Made by a program: the position numbers and the translations under genes
Notes under the pieces: generated by a model
Database searches by the model: none
The model's input: only the letters and a program-made list of their open reading frames with translations
What the model was told of the DNA's origin: nothing
Assembly: GCF_050717545.1 (NCBI RefSeq)
Contig: NZ_JBOITN010000033.1
Span: 1-64,000, forward strand
Direction of reading: 5' to 3'
DNA length: 64,000 bases
Source: Clostridium_AD sp050717545
GTDB taxonomy: Bacteria > Bacillota > Clostridia > Clostridiales > Clostridiaceae
Shown: positions 26,851 to 35,687 of the stretch, one piece after another
Position numbering within the stretch: the first letter of the stretch is position 1
How the letters are laid out: each line of letters starts with the position of its first letter

Positions 26851-28842
26851 ATGGATAATAAATATAATTATTTTAATGTTAATAACAAAATATATATGGT
26901 GACTATGGCCCTACTCATATATGTAATATTTTATTATGGACATTTTCAAGTAGGAATGGTGGCACTGGGGTTATACGCACTACTAGTAGTGTATAATATT
27001 TACAACTCTAAAATTAAAAAAAGCGAATGGAAAAAGTTTATTGAAAACTTTTCATCTAAACTTGACATAGCAACCACAAGTACTTTAGTAAAACTTCCTT
27101 TCCCATTAATAATAATAGGGTATCTAGGAAACATTTTATGGTACAATCAAAGTGTAACTACAATGCTCGAAGGGGAAGACCTTTTAAATAAAAATATTAG
27201 AGATATAATTAAGGAACTTAATTTAAAACAGGTTTTAGAAGGCAAAAAGAATATATTTTCAAACATTAAGATAAAAAATAGCATTTATGAAATATACACA
27301 AATATTGTAGATACTAATGAAAATAAAAATGCTAAAGATAAAATTATGCTTTTATATTTTTATGATACAACTGAAAAAAACAATCTAATAAAAGGTATTA
27401 ATGGGAATCGGGAAAGTGTTATGCTCGTAGAAGTTGATAATCTTGATGATGTTGTTAAAACTGCAGAAGAGGATAAGGCACCATTACTTTTAGCCGATAT
27501 TGAAAGAACAATAAATAGTTATGGGCAGAGTGTAAATGCTGTGGTAAAAAAGTATTCATCAAATAAATATGTTATTATAGTACAAGACAAGTATATTGAA
27601 AAAGAAATAGAAAAGAAGTTTGATATACTAGACAGCGTAAGGGAAATAAGTAATGGTAATAAACTTGCAGTAACCTTAAGTATAGGCGTAGGCAGAGGAG
27701 AAGATACACCACTTAAAAACTATGAATTTGCAACTTCGGCAAAAGAACTTGCCTTAGGTCGTGGTGGTGATCAGGTAGTAGTAAAAAAAGGTGATAAATT
27801 ATCTTTCTTTGGAGGCAAAACAAAAGAGGTTGAGAAGAGGACAAAGGTACGTGCACGTATTATAGCTCATGCATTAATGGATTTAGTAAATGAGAGTAAT
27901 GCAATTTTTATAATGGGACATAAGAATGCTGATCCTGATTGTTTAGGTGCAGCCATTGGTCTATATAGTATTATTAAAAAATTGGACAAAGAATGTTATA
28001 TTATTCTTGATTCTGTAGGCAGCGGAATAAAAAGTATGATGGATATAATAATGGGTGATGAGGACTATAAAAACACATTTATATCAAGTGATAAATTTAA
28101 AGGTGTTAAAAATTCAAATAGTTTACTTATATTAGTAGATGTTCACAATGAAAGTCATGTACTAAATTTAGATATAGTTAAAGAAGTAGAAAAAGTAGTT
28201 ATAATTGATCATCATAGAAAATCCCAGGATTTTATACAAGGGGCAGTACTTAGTTACATGGAAACTTATGCATCGTCTACCGCTGAATTAGTTACTGAGA
28301 TGATTCAATATATGGTAGATAAGCCTAAGCTTAAGCATGTGGAAGCAGTAAGCCTTTTAGCTGGAATATGTGTGGATACAAAGAATTTTTCGTTTAAAAC
28401 AGGCGTAAGGACCTTTGAAGCTGCTGCCTTTTTAAGGCGTCATGGCGCTGATACCGTGGATGTTAAAAAAATGTTTTCAGATAATTTAGATGTGTACTTA
28501 CAAAGGGCTGATATTATAAGATCCGTTAAAATTAAAAATGAAATTGCCATAGCTATTTGTCCGCTAAAAATAGAAGATTCTGTAATAGCTGCTCAAGCTG
28601 CAGATGAACTTCTAAATATTACTGGTATTCAGGCATCATTTGTTATTGTTAAAATAGGGGATGAAGTATTTATTAGTGGAAGGTCTCTTGGGAAAATAAA
28701 CGTACAGTTAATACTTGAGACATTAGGCGGAGGCGGACATATGACTATGGCGGGGACAAAATTCACTTCGATGAAAATTGAAGAAGTAGTGGAAAAATTA
28801 AATGAAGCTATTGATGAATATTTAAAGGAGGATGAAAAATAA
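26851..28842 (+). CDS. gdpP: Cyclic-di-AMP phosphodiesterase GdpP
   Basis: Membrane enzyme that degrades c-di-AMP. The 663-residue protein has two N-terminal transmembrane helices (about residues 13-50), a PAS-like domain (about 80-160), a degenerate GGDEF domain (about 170-310), a DHH domain (GHKNADPDCLG, LVDVHNESHV, IDHHRKS) and a DHHA1 domain ending GGGGHMTMAGTKF. Its stop overlaps the rplI ATG. c-di-AMP controls potassium and osmotic balance in Firmicutes. Confidence 0.95.
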   Translation: MDNKYNYFNVNNKIYMVTMALLIYVIFYYGHFQVGMVALGLYALLVVYNIYNSKIKKSEWKKFIENFSSKLDIATTSTLVKLPFPLIIIGYLGNILWYNQSVTTMLEGEDLLNKNIRDIIKELNLKQVLEGKKNIFSNIKIKNSIYEIYTNIVDTNENKNAKDKIMLLYFYDTTEKNNLIKGINGNRESVMLVEVDNLDDVVKTAEEDKAPLLLADIERTINSYGQSVNAVVKKYSSNKYVIIVQDKYIEKEIEKKFDILDSVREISNGNKLAVTLSIGVGRGEDTPLKNYEFATSAKELALGRGGDQVVVKKGDKLSFFGGKTKEVEKRTKVRARIIAHALMDLVNESNAIFIMGHKNADPDCLGAAIGLYSIIKKLDKECYIILDSVGSGIKSMMDIIMGDEDYKNTFISSDKFKGVKNSNSLLILVDVHNESHVLNLDIVKEVEKVVIIDHHRKSQDFIQGAVLSYMETYASSTAELVTEMIQYMVDKPKLKHVEAVSLLAGICVDTKNFSFKTGVRTFEAAAFLRRHGADTVDVKKMFSDNLDVYLQRADIIRSVKIKNEIAIAICPLKIEDSVIAAQAADELLNITGIQASFVIVKIGDEVFISGRSLGKINVQLILETLGGGGHMTMAGTKFTSMKIEEVVEKLNEAIDEYLKEDEK

Positions 28843-29285
28843 TGAAAGTTATATTATTAAAAGATGTTAAAAGTATGGGTAAAAAGGGTGACGTGGTAAA
28901 TGCCGCAGATGGATATGCGAGAAATTATTTAATTCCTAGGCTTTTAGTTGAGCAGGCCAGTGACTCAAATATGCACATATTAAATAAAAAGAATGATATT
29001 GAAAGAAAAAAGAAAACAGATGAAATAGAAGAGGCACAAAAAATAGCTAACGAGCTTAAAGATAAAGTTATAAGGATAATAGGTAAAGCAGGAGAAAATG
29101 GAAAACTTTTTGGTGCGATTACAACTAAAGATATTGCTGCAGAATTAAATAAACAATGTAATTTGGATATCGATAAAAAGAAAATAGTAACAGACACAAT
29201 AAAATTATTAGGAACTTACGAAGTAGAAGTTAAAATATACCCAGAAATATCTACTAATATAAAAGTTCTTGTTTGTGAGCAGTAA
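28842..29285 (+). CDS. rplI: 50S ribosomal protein L9
   Basis: A 147-residue protein with the family start MKVILLKDVKSMGKKGDVVN and a long central helix. Its ATG overlaps the gdpP stop by one base, so the two are coupled. Confidence 0.97.
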   Translation: MKVILLKDVKSMGKKGDVVNAADGYARNYLIPRLLVEQASDSNMHILNKKNDIERKKKTDEIEEAQKIANELKDKVIRIIGKAGENGKLFGAITTKDIAAELNKQCNLDIDKKKIVTDTIKLLGTYEVEVKIYPEISTNIKVLVCEQ

Positions 29286-29353
29286 TCATAAAACGAAGGG
29301 AGGAAACGCTCTAGTAAATAAGCGATAATCTTATTTATTTAAGCGGATTAAGT

Positions 29354-31258
29354 TTGAAGACATTATTCTTAAATCAAATTGGAGAACAAGCTACAAAAGA
29401 TACATTACCATTAGATACACAAATAGACGTTTTATATGAAATAATGAGGAATGTATTCGATGAGGGAAGCATAAAAGCTAAAACTATAAAATTTAAACTT
29501 CAAAAACATATTAAAAGCGAAAGCATGTATAAAAGATTATACGCTTTAAACAAAATCGTTAGTAATGGTAAAGGAATAGAAATAATTCCTGATGAAAAAA
29601 ACATACAGGATGTACTAGATAGCACTAATGAGTGGTTAACTGATGAAATAGCTAAAAGGTATATTCAAAATAAAATTGAAGCTGAAGTAGAACAAAATCT
29701 ACTTGAAAAACAAGAAAAGTATATTGATGAGATAAAGCTTGGTATAATTAAGAAACAAAATGGTCCGGAAAATACTAAAACACTTAAAAAATATGCTGAT
29801 CTCCAGGCGCTTGACAGTAGAAAACTAACTAAGAATATACAGGCTATGTTAAGACCAGAGAGTTTTAGTGAAATAGTTGGGCAAGAAAGAGCTATAAAAT
29901 CCCTATTATCTAAAATGGCATCACCATATCCTCAACATATTATCCTTTATGGGCCGCCAGGAGTGGGAAAAACTACGGCAGCAAGGCTTGCTCTTGAGGA
30001 AGCTAAAAAACTAAGTTATACTATTTACGATAAAGATGCTAAATTTGTAGAAGTAGATGGTACGACGGTTAGATGGGATCCAAGAGAAATAACAAATCCA
30101 CTTTTAGGTTCTGTTCATGATCCTATATACCAAGGAAGCAAAAGAGACCTTGCAGAAGGTGGCATTCCAGAGCCAAAACCAGGTCTTGTGACCGAGGCTC
30201 ATGGAGGAGTATTATTTATTGATGAAATAGGAGAACTTGATAGTATACTTCAAAATAAACTCCTTAAGGTTCTTGAAGATAAAAGAGTTGAATTTTCATC
30301 GTCTTATTATGACCCTGAAGATGAAAACACACCTAAGTATATAAAGTATTTGTTTGATAAAGGTGCTCCTGCAGACTTTGTTTTAATAGGAGCTACCACT
30401 AAAGAACCATCAGAAATAAACCCAGCATTAAGATCAAGATGTACTGAAGTATATTTTGAACCATTAACTGCAAAAGGCATAGAAGATATTGTAGTTAATG
30501 CTGCGATTAAGCTAAAGGTTGAAATAGGAGAGGAAGTAGCTGCAACTATTGGTAGATACACCATTGAAGGAAGAAAAGCTATAAATATTTTATCAGATGC
30601 ATATGGATATGTATTGCACAGTAGAGAAGCGGTAGATGAATCTCAAATTAAAATTGAGATGAAGGATTTGTTAGATGTTATATCTATAAGTAGATTATTT
30701 CCCTATGAGGAAATAGATAAAGCTGTTAAATTTGAAGTTGGTCATATATATGGACTTGGAGTATCGGGTTATATAGGGTCAACTATAGAGATAGAAACAG
30801 CAGTATTTGAGTCTAAGGAAAAAGGTAAAGGACAAGTAAGGTTTAATGATACGGCTGGAAGTATGGCTAAGGATTCAGTATTCAATGCTGCATCTGTAAT
30901 TAGAAAAACAACCAATAAAGATATTAAAGATTACGATATACATGTAAATATAGTTGGGGGTGGTAAGATTGATGGACCATCTGCGGGAGCTGCAATAACT
31001 GTATGTATAATTAGTTCGCTTTTAGATAAGCCTTTAAGGCAGGATATAGCAGTGACTGGTGAAATATCATTAAGAGGAATTATAAAACCAGTAGGTGGCA
31101 TATTTGAAAAAATTTATGGTGCGAGAAGAAAAGGAATTAAGCTTGTTATAATTCCTAATGACAATGAAAAAGAAGTCCCAATGGGTCTTAAAGATATTGA
31201 AATAAAAACTGCAACAAATATTGAAGAATTAATGAAATTAGTCTTCGAGACAAAATAA
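29354..31258 (+). CDS. lonC: Lon family (LonC-type) ATP-dependent protease
   Basis: Soluble protease of 634 residues with an N-terminal region unlike Lon (about 1-165), a AAA+ module (Walker A YGPPGVGKTT at about 199-208, LFIDEIGELD) and a C-terminal Lon protease domain. The catalytic pair is Ser543 in DGPSAGA and Lys586 in GGIFEKI, 43 residues apart as in E. coli Lon. The start is a TTG with no clear ribosome-binding site. GGGAGG lies 50 bases upstream. The call as LonC type is by size and its place between rplI and dnaB. Confidence 0.88.
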   Translation: MKTLFLNQIGEQATKDTLPLDTQIDVLYEIMRNVFDEGSIKAKTIKFKLQKHIKSESMYKRLYALNKIVSNGKGIEIIPDEKNIQDVLDSTNEWLTDEIAKRYIQNKIEAEVEQNLLEKQEKYIDEIKLGIIKKQNGPENTKTLKKYADLQALDSRKLTKNIQAMLRPESFSEIVGQERAIKSLLSKMASPYPQHIILYGPPGVGKTTAARLALEEAKKLSYTIYDKDAKFVEVDGTTVRWDPREITNPLLGSVHDPIYQGSKRDLAEGGIPEPKPGLVTEAHGGVLFIDEIGELDSILQNKLLKVLEDKRVEFSSSYYDPEDENTPKYIKYLFDKGAPADFVLIGATTKEPSEINPALRSRCTEVYFEPLTAKGIEDIVVNAAIKLKVEIGEEVAATIGRYTIEGRKAINILSDAYGYVLHSREAVDESQIKIEMKDLLDVISISRLFPYEEIDKAVKFEVGHIYGLGVSGYIGSTIEIETAVFESKEKGKGQVRFNDTAGSMAKDSVFNAASVIRKTTNKDIKDYDIHVNIVGGGKIDGPSAGAAITVCIISSLLDKPLRQDIAVTGEISLRGIIKPVGGIFEKIYGARRKGIKLVIIPNDNEKEVPMGLKDIEIKTATNIEELMKLVFETK

Positions 31259-31270
31259 AATTAGTTATAA

Positions 31271-31325
31271 ATATGCCCTGTTAAATTATCACCTTTTGTG
31301 ATGTAGTTTTAACAGGGCATAAAAG
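31271..31325 (+). terminator. Hairpin between lonC and dnaB
   Basis: ATGCCCTGTTAAA and TTTAACAGGGCAT form a 13-bp stem with a long loop; the tail AAAAGATT is T-poor, so it may be a bidirectional or partial terminator. Confidence 0.55.
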
Positions 31326-31347
31326 ATTAATTTAGGAGAGATAAACA

Positions 31348-32679
31348 ATGGATACACCTCTTAGAAGTTTACCGTATAACTTAGAAGCTGAGCAATCAGT
31401 AATTGGATCAATGCTTATAGATAAAACTGCCATATCCAGTGTAGTTGAAGTTTTAAAAGGTGATGATTTTTACAGAGATTCTCATAAAGTTATATTTAAT
31501 GCCATATTTGATTTATACCAAAAAGATACACCTATTGACATGATTACATTGCTTGAACATTTACGTTCTTCTGAAAAACTAGAATCGTCAGGAGGAATTA
31601 CTTACATTTCGGAGATAAGTAATTCAATACCATCCACAGCTAATCTAAGTTCATATATAAAAATAGTAGAAGATAAATCTACTTTAAGAAAACTTATTAG
31701 ATCTTCTACTGAAATTATTGAAGATTGTTATAGTAAGCAAGATGATGTAGAAGCTGTAATGGATCTTGCAGAGCAGAAGGTATTTAATATATCACAGAAA
31801 AAAAATGCAGGAGACTTTGAACCAATGAACACGGTTCTAGAGCGAGGTTTTCTAGAAATAGAGAGGATCTTTAATAATAAAGGGGAAACAACGGGAATAT
31901 CCAGCGGATTTCCAGAACTTGATGATAAAACTGCTGGATTTCAAAAAGGTGATATGATTCTTATTGCAGCAAGACCTTCTATGGGTAAAACTACGTTTGC
32001 ATTGAATTTAGCTGAGTATGCAGCGTTAAGGCAAGGGAAAAGCGTAGCTGTATTCTCTCTGGAAATGTCTAAGGAGCAACTTTCATATAAACTACTTTGC
32101 TCAGAAGCAAATGTTGATATGTCAAAGCTTAGACATGGTGATTTAGAAGATAGGGACTGGGAAAATATAGCCAAAGCATCTGGGCCATTAGCTGCAGCTA
32201 AAATATTTATTGATGATACTGCAGGAACTTCGGTTATGGATATGCGTTCAAAATGTAGAAAATTAAAAATGGAACATGGAATAGATATGATAGTTATAGA
32301 TTATCTTCAACTTATGACTGGTAGTAATACAGAAAGTAGGCAGCAGGAAGTATCAGAAATATCAAGATCTATTAAAGCCTTAGCAAAGGAGATGCAGTGC
32401 CCGGTTATAGCACTTTCACAGCTCTCACGTGCGCCTGAGCAAAGAACTGACCATAGACCAATGTTATCTGATCTTAGAGAATCAGGGTCTATTGAGCAGG
32501 ATGCTGACCTTGTTATGTTCTTGTATAGAGACGAGTATTATAATGAGGAAACAGAAGATAAAAATGTAGCAGAGCTTATAATAGCAAAACAAAGGAATGG
32601 TCCTGTAGGGACAGTAAAACTTGCATGGATAGGCCAATTCAGTAAATTCGCAAGACTTGATGTAATTAATAGAGATTAA
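31348..32679 (+). CDS. dnaB: Replicative DNA helicase DnaB
   Basis: Hexameric 5'-3' helicase at the fork (DnaC in B. subtilis terms). The 443-residue protein has the N-terminal domain (LEAEQSVIGSMLID) and RecA-like core with Walker A ARPSMGKTT, VIDYLQLM and DLRESGSIEQDADLV. It works with the helicase-loader pair encoded at 55580-57539. Confidence 0.98.
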   Translation: MDTPLRSLPYNLEAEQSVIGSMLIDKTAISSVVEVLKGDDFYRDSHKVIFNAIFDLYQKDTPIDMITLLEHLRSSEKLESSGGITYISEISNSIPSTANLSSYIKIVEDKSTLRKLIRSSTEIIEDCYSKQDDVEAVMDLAEQKVFNISQKKNAGDFEPMNTVLERGFLEIERIFNNKGETTGISSGFPELDDKTAGFQKGDMILIAARPSMGKTTFALNLAEYAALRQGKSVAVFSLEMSKEQLSYKLLCSEANVDMSKLRHGDLEDRDWENIAKASGPLAAAKIFIDDTAGTSVMDMRSKCRKLKMEHGIDMIVIDYLQLMTGSNTESRQQEVSEISRSIKALAKEMQCPVIALSQLSRAPEQRTDHRPMLSDLRESGSIEQDADLVMFLYRDEYYNEETEDKNVAELIIAKQRNGPVGTVKLAWIGQFSKFARLDVINRD

Positions 32680-32789
32680 AGTTACCGTGGAAGATAAAGC
32701 TACCAAGGCAGCTTATTATACTAAAATTAATCAATCTAGAAAATTAATTAATTTATTAAAAATAGTAAATAAAATACTTATAATATGAT

Positions 32790-32832
32790 CGGATAACAAA
32801 ATTTATAAATTTTGTTATCCGATTTTTATTTA
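32790..32832 (+). terminator. dnaB terminator
   Basis: ATCGGATAACAAAATTTA and TAAATTTTGTTATCCGAT pair fully and are followed by a T-rich tail. Confidence 0.85.
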
Positions 32833-32893
32833 TATATAAATGGAGAGGAAGGGTTGATAACAAAGGGATAGGATAAAGATGAACTTTGAGAAT

Positions 32894-32975
32894 AAATGTA
32901 GATATATATATACATTTATAGATATATATATCTACATTTACAAGTATGTATATATATCTATATGTGTAGGTTTAT
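32894..32975. repeat. AT-rich tandem repeats upstream of the ParM-like gene (candidate parC)
   Basis: Three imperfect units of about 20-22 bases share the core TAGATATATATAT...ACATTTA (32899, 32919) and a more divergent GTATGTATATATATCTATAT (from 32944). Arms AAATGTAGATATATATA and TATATATATCTACATTT also make an inverted repeat. Centromere-like repeats directly upstream of parM are usual in plasmid ParMRC cassettes; a centromere role here is inferred. Confidence 0.5.
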
Positions 32976-33085
32976 AAATACAAATAAATATAAATAAATA
33001 TTTGATTACAAAAGAAGGATATTAATACAAAATATAGAATATAGAAAGAAGAAGTAAAATTAGAAATTATTAGGAGGAAGGAAAA

Positions 33086-34141
33086 ATGAACTTAACGGAG
33101 ATATCAAAAAAGTATCCTGCATTAAACAAAGTGTTATCATCAGTATTAACCGTAGATATAGGAAATACATTTACAAAAACAAGTACCAATGTAGTTTTTG
33201 CTAGCAGAGTTTCTGCTGTAAGCAAGCATGGATCAAGGGCTACTGGTATTAGTAACATAAACTGGAATGGAAAGTTATACACTGTAGGCAATAAAGACGG
33301 CAAACTTAATATGGAACCAAACAAATACATGTCAGATCATTATAAGCTGAACTTACTTAATGCTATTGCATTAGGTTTTAAAGGGGAGACTAAGATAAAG
33401 GTAAGACTTGCTGTAGGGCTTCCTGCGGAATATTATATAGATCACAGTATTCCACTAAAAAATGAAATTAAAAAGATGGAAAAGCAGTCTATTACAATAA
33501 ATAATATAACTTATGATATAGAAATTTTAGACGTACAAGTATTTAAACAAGGTGGTACATTAAGCGCTGAAACTATGGAAACATTTACGTATCCAATGTT
33601 ATTACTTGACTTTGGTGGTGGTACTTTAGATGTTTCTCATTGGAAATATGAAAAAGATGAATTTGGTAATAAGGTGCTTGGCATGACTAAGGCTAGTAGT
33701 TTTGCTCAACATGGCTTTGAACCAACAATTGAATCACTTCTTACTAAGTTTAACTCTGCAGAAGGTTCAGACGGTAATTATGATATATCAGATGCTATAG
33801 AATATTTAGAAGACGATGAACTACCATTTGGAGAGGGGAATATTTTACAAGGAATTAAAGACCTAGTTTTGAGACCTTATGTAGAAAAAGCAATAAGTTC
33901 AATTAATAGTTCTTTTAAACCAAATACTTGCAAAGATATAAGAATAATAGGAGGCCCTGCAGAGTTATTACTAGAATACTTACAATGTGAGTTTACGAAA
34001 ACGGAGCCTAAATTAATAGAGAATAAAAATCCTCAATGTGCTAATGCTATACTATTTGCTGAAAGATATAAGGAAATTTTAGTACTTGAATATTTGGATG
34101 GAAATAAAGAAGTTGCTGCAACAACAGTAACAAGGGACTAA
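33086..34141 (+). CDS. ParM-like actin-family ATPase
   Basis: A 351-residue actin-fold protein. The phosphate-1 motif DIGNTFTKTS (about residues 24-33), the phosphate-2 motif LLLDFGGGTLDVS (about 172-184) and the adenosine motif IRIIGGPAELLL (about 292-303) are all visible, as in ParM/StbA and Alp proteins. Such filaments push or align plasmids. GGAGG precedes the ATG. The next gene starts two bases after the stop, and AT-rich repeats lie upstream, so the arrangement is parC-parM-parR-like. Being on the chromosome near oriC is unusual. Confidence 0.85.
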   Translation: MNLTEISKKYPALNKVLSSVLTVDIGNTFTKTSTNVVFASRVSAVSKHGSRATGISNINWNGKLYTVGNKDGKLNMEPNKYMSDHYKLNLLNAIALGFKGETKIKVRLAVGLPAEYYIDHSIPLKNEIKKMEKQSITINNITYDIEILDVQVFKQGGTLSAETMETFTYPMLLLDFGGGTLDVSHWKYEKDEFGNKVLGMTKASSFAQHGFEPTIESLLTKFNSAEGSDGNYDISDAIEYLEDDELPFGEGNILQGIKDLVLRPYVEKAISSINSSFKPNTCKDIRIIGGPAELLLEYLQCEFTKTEPKLIENKNPQCANAILFAERYKEILVLEYLDGNKEVAATTVTRD

Positions 34142-34143
34142 GT

Positions 34144-34539
34144 ATGGGATCACTCCGCAAAACTGTATCTTCAAATTTAGGAGAGGAAACAGATAAGGAT
34201 TTAGTTAGCTATGTTAGCAGTATGGAGAAAAAAGGCATTAATAATTCTAAACTTATAAAACAGGCTTTAAGATTTTATAGGGACTACGGTAATAAGGTTA
34301 AGCAATTGGATACAGTAGATATTGTAAATATCTTAGATAATCCAAGAGTTAAAGATTATATAGGTAATATGGTGGGGGAGCTTTTTAAAAGTGCTATGCC
34401 AAATGCAAACACAAACAAGGAAGTAAGTGATGCTACCAATGAGTCAAAAGTAAATAATAAGCAAATTGAAAATGATATAGATTCTATTGAAAGTGAATAT
34501 ATGAAAAAGCTTAATAACATTAAAGATATGTCATTATAG
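34144..34539 (+). CDS. Probable ParR-like adaptor of the ParM-like protein
   Basis: A 131-residue protein with no signal or membrane segment. Residues 15-50 (EETDKDLVSYVSSMEKKGIN then SKLIKQALRFYRDY) look like the ribbon-helix-helix type DNA-binding segment of ParR/StbB. The C-terminus is helical and low in complexity, which could bind filament ends. It starts two bases after the ParM-like stop, with no visible ribosome-binding site, so translation is coupled. The call is made mainly from position and weak sequence pattern. Confidence 0.6.
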   Translation: MGSLRKTVSSNLGEETDKDLVSYVSSMEKKGINNSKLIKQALRFYRDYGNKVKQLDTVDIVNILDNPRVKDYIGNMVGELFKSAMPNANTNKEVSDATNESKVNNKQIENDIDSIESEYMKKLNNIKDMSL

Positions 34540-34540
34540 A

Positions 34541-34576
34541 TAGGAGTGGCGTGCATGCCACTCCTTATAACTTTTA
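34541..34576 (+). terminator. Terminator after the ParM/ParR-like pair
   Basis: AGGAGTGGC and GCCACTCCT with a GTGCAT loop, then a T-rich tail. Confidence 0.75.
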
Positions 34577-34684
34577 GTAACCGATAATTATAATAAAACA
34601 CTTATCATATACATATAGTAAAAAGTTCTCACATATGATAAAATGTAAATGAAACATTCTAAATAATGTGTGAAGGGTGATTTT

Positions 34685-35011
34685 ATGTTCTGTCCTAAGT
34701 GTGGATCTCAAAATGATGATGGATCTAATTTTTGTAAAACCTGTGGTATTAATTTATTAATTAATCAAAACTCTAACGAGGTACGAACTATTAGTGATAA
34801 AAATTGGTTAGTAGCTTTATTACTATGTGTGTGTTTGGGCGTAGTTGGTATTCATAGGTTTTATGTAGGAAAAACAGGTACGGGAATTTTAATGATTCTA
34901 ACTGGTGGCGGTTTTGGAATATGGGTATTAATTGATATCATTATGATTGCTTGTAATTCATTTGAAGATGTAAATGGATTAAAATTAAATAAAAATTTAT
35001 ATACTTATTAA
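34685..35011 (+). CDS. Zinc-ribbon and TM2-domain membrane protein
   Basis: A 108-residue protein. The N-terminal zinc ribbon has two CxxC pairs (CPKCG and CKTCG), then a TM2 domain with two transmembrane helices, including GVVGIHRFYVGKTGTGILM. TM2 proteins are widespread and of unknown function. ATG 34685 follows AGGGTGA; a longer frame from 34670 is unlikely. Confidence 0.85.
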   Translation: MFCPKCGSQNDDGSNFCKTCGINLLINQNSNEVRTISDKNWLVALLLCVCLGVVGIHRFYVGKTGTGILMILTGGGFGIWVLIDIIMIACNSFEDVNGLKLNKNLYTY

Positions 35012-35040
35012 ATGAATATGAAATATAAATTTTAAGTTAT

Positions 35041-35116
35041 GCTGAAATAGCTCAGTTGGTAGAGTAACGCACTCGTAACGCGTAGGTCGAGGGTTCGATC
35101 CCCTTTTTCAGCTCCA
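35041..35116 (+). tRNA. tRNA-Thr (CGT)
   Basis: Cloverleaf with acceptor GCTGAAA/TTTCAGC, anticodon CGT at about 35074-35076 (decodes ACG), T-loop TTCGATC and encoded CCA. The anticodon stem ends in an A-C mismatch next to the loop (positions 31-39), which is unusual. It stands alone, ahead of decaying peptidoglycan-binding genes. Confidence 0.93.
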
Positions 35117-35130
35117 AATGATAAATATAA

Positions 35131-35172
35131 AAGCAAAGTCGAAGTAGAGATACTTCGACTTTGCTTTTTAAT
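35131..35172 (+). terminator. Terminator after tRNA-Thr(CGT)
   Basis: AAAGCAAAGTCGAAGTA pairs with TACTTCGACTTTGCTTT, with a T-run after it. Confidence 0.85.
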
Positions 35173-35368
35173 TTAGGATAAATAAAAACTTTTATAAAAG
35201 TAATCCTATTGTTATCAAAATTCTATTTATCACAAAAGTAGTGAAAAAAGTTTGTAACTATTTATTTTAAAAATCATAATATATTATGTGAATATTCACT
35301 ATCTTTTTTCTTTCATTGATTTTAACTTTGATATAAAATCAATTGATTATAAATTAGGGGAGGATTTA

Positions 35369-35555
35369 ATGGCACAATTACTTGTAAGATTTGGAAGCAA
35401 AAGTGCAGCTGTAAAGTACCTTCAGTAATCACTGACTACACTGGGATATAACCCGGGACCAATAGATGGAATATTCGGGTCTAAAACCTGGGTTGCTATT
35501 GAAAAAAGGTGAACCTTTTATTGTTGATTTGAAAAATCGTATAAAACTAAACTAG
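35369..35555 (+). pseudogene. Remnant of a peptidoglycan-binding/GerMN-type gene (copy 1)
   Basis: GGGGAGG then ATG opens a frame with similarity to the peptidoglycan-binding start of the gene at 35688 (GSKSAAVKYLQ). A TAA replaces the Gln codon after YLQ. Reading on gives SLTTLGYNPGPIDGIFGSKT, then an abrupt jump to a tail like the end of the 35688 protein (PFIVDLKNRIKLN). So this copy has a nonsense mutation and lost the middle of the gene. Confidence 0.8.
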
Positions 35556-35687
35556 AATAAAAATAAACCAGATAGATTTAAAAACTGCTTTAAATTTTTT
35601 TCGTAGCTAGTTTATAGTTTTTCATATAAATTGGCTATGTATTTATATTGAATTTTACAAATAATTTTAAATTTGGAGGAGAATAAA

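Noticed and set aside
35041..35400. Prophage or island inserted at tRNA-Thr(CGT)
   Set aside because: No integrase gene and no repeat of the tRNA 3' end downstream within the window; kept only as a possibility in the finding on wall-binding genes.
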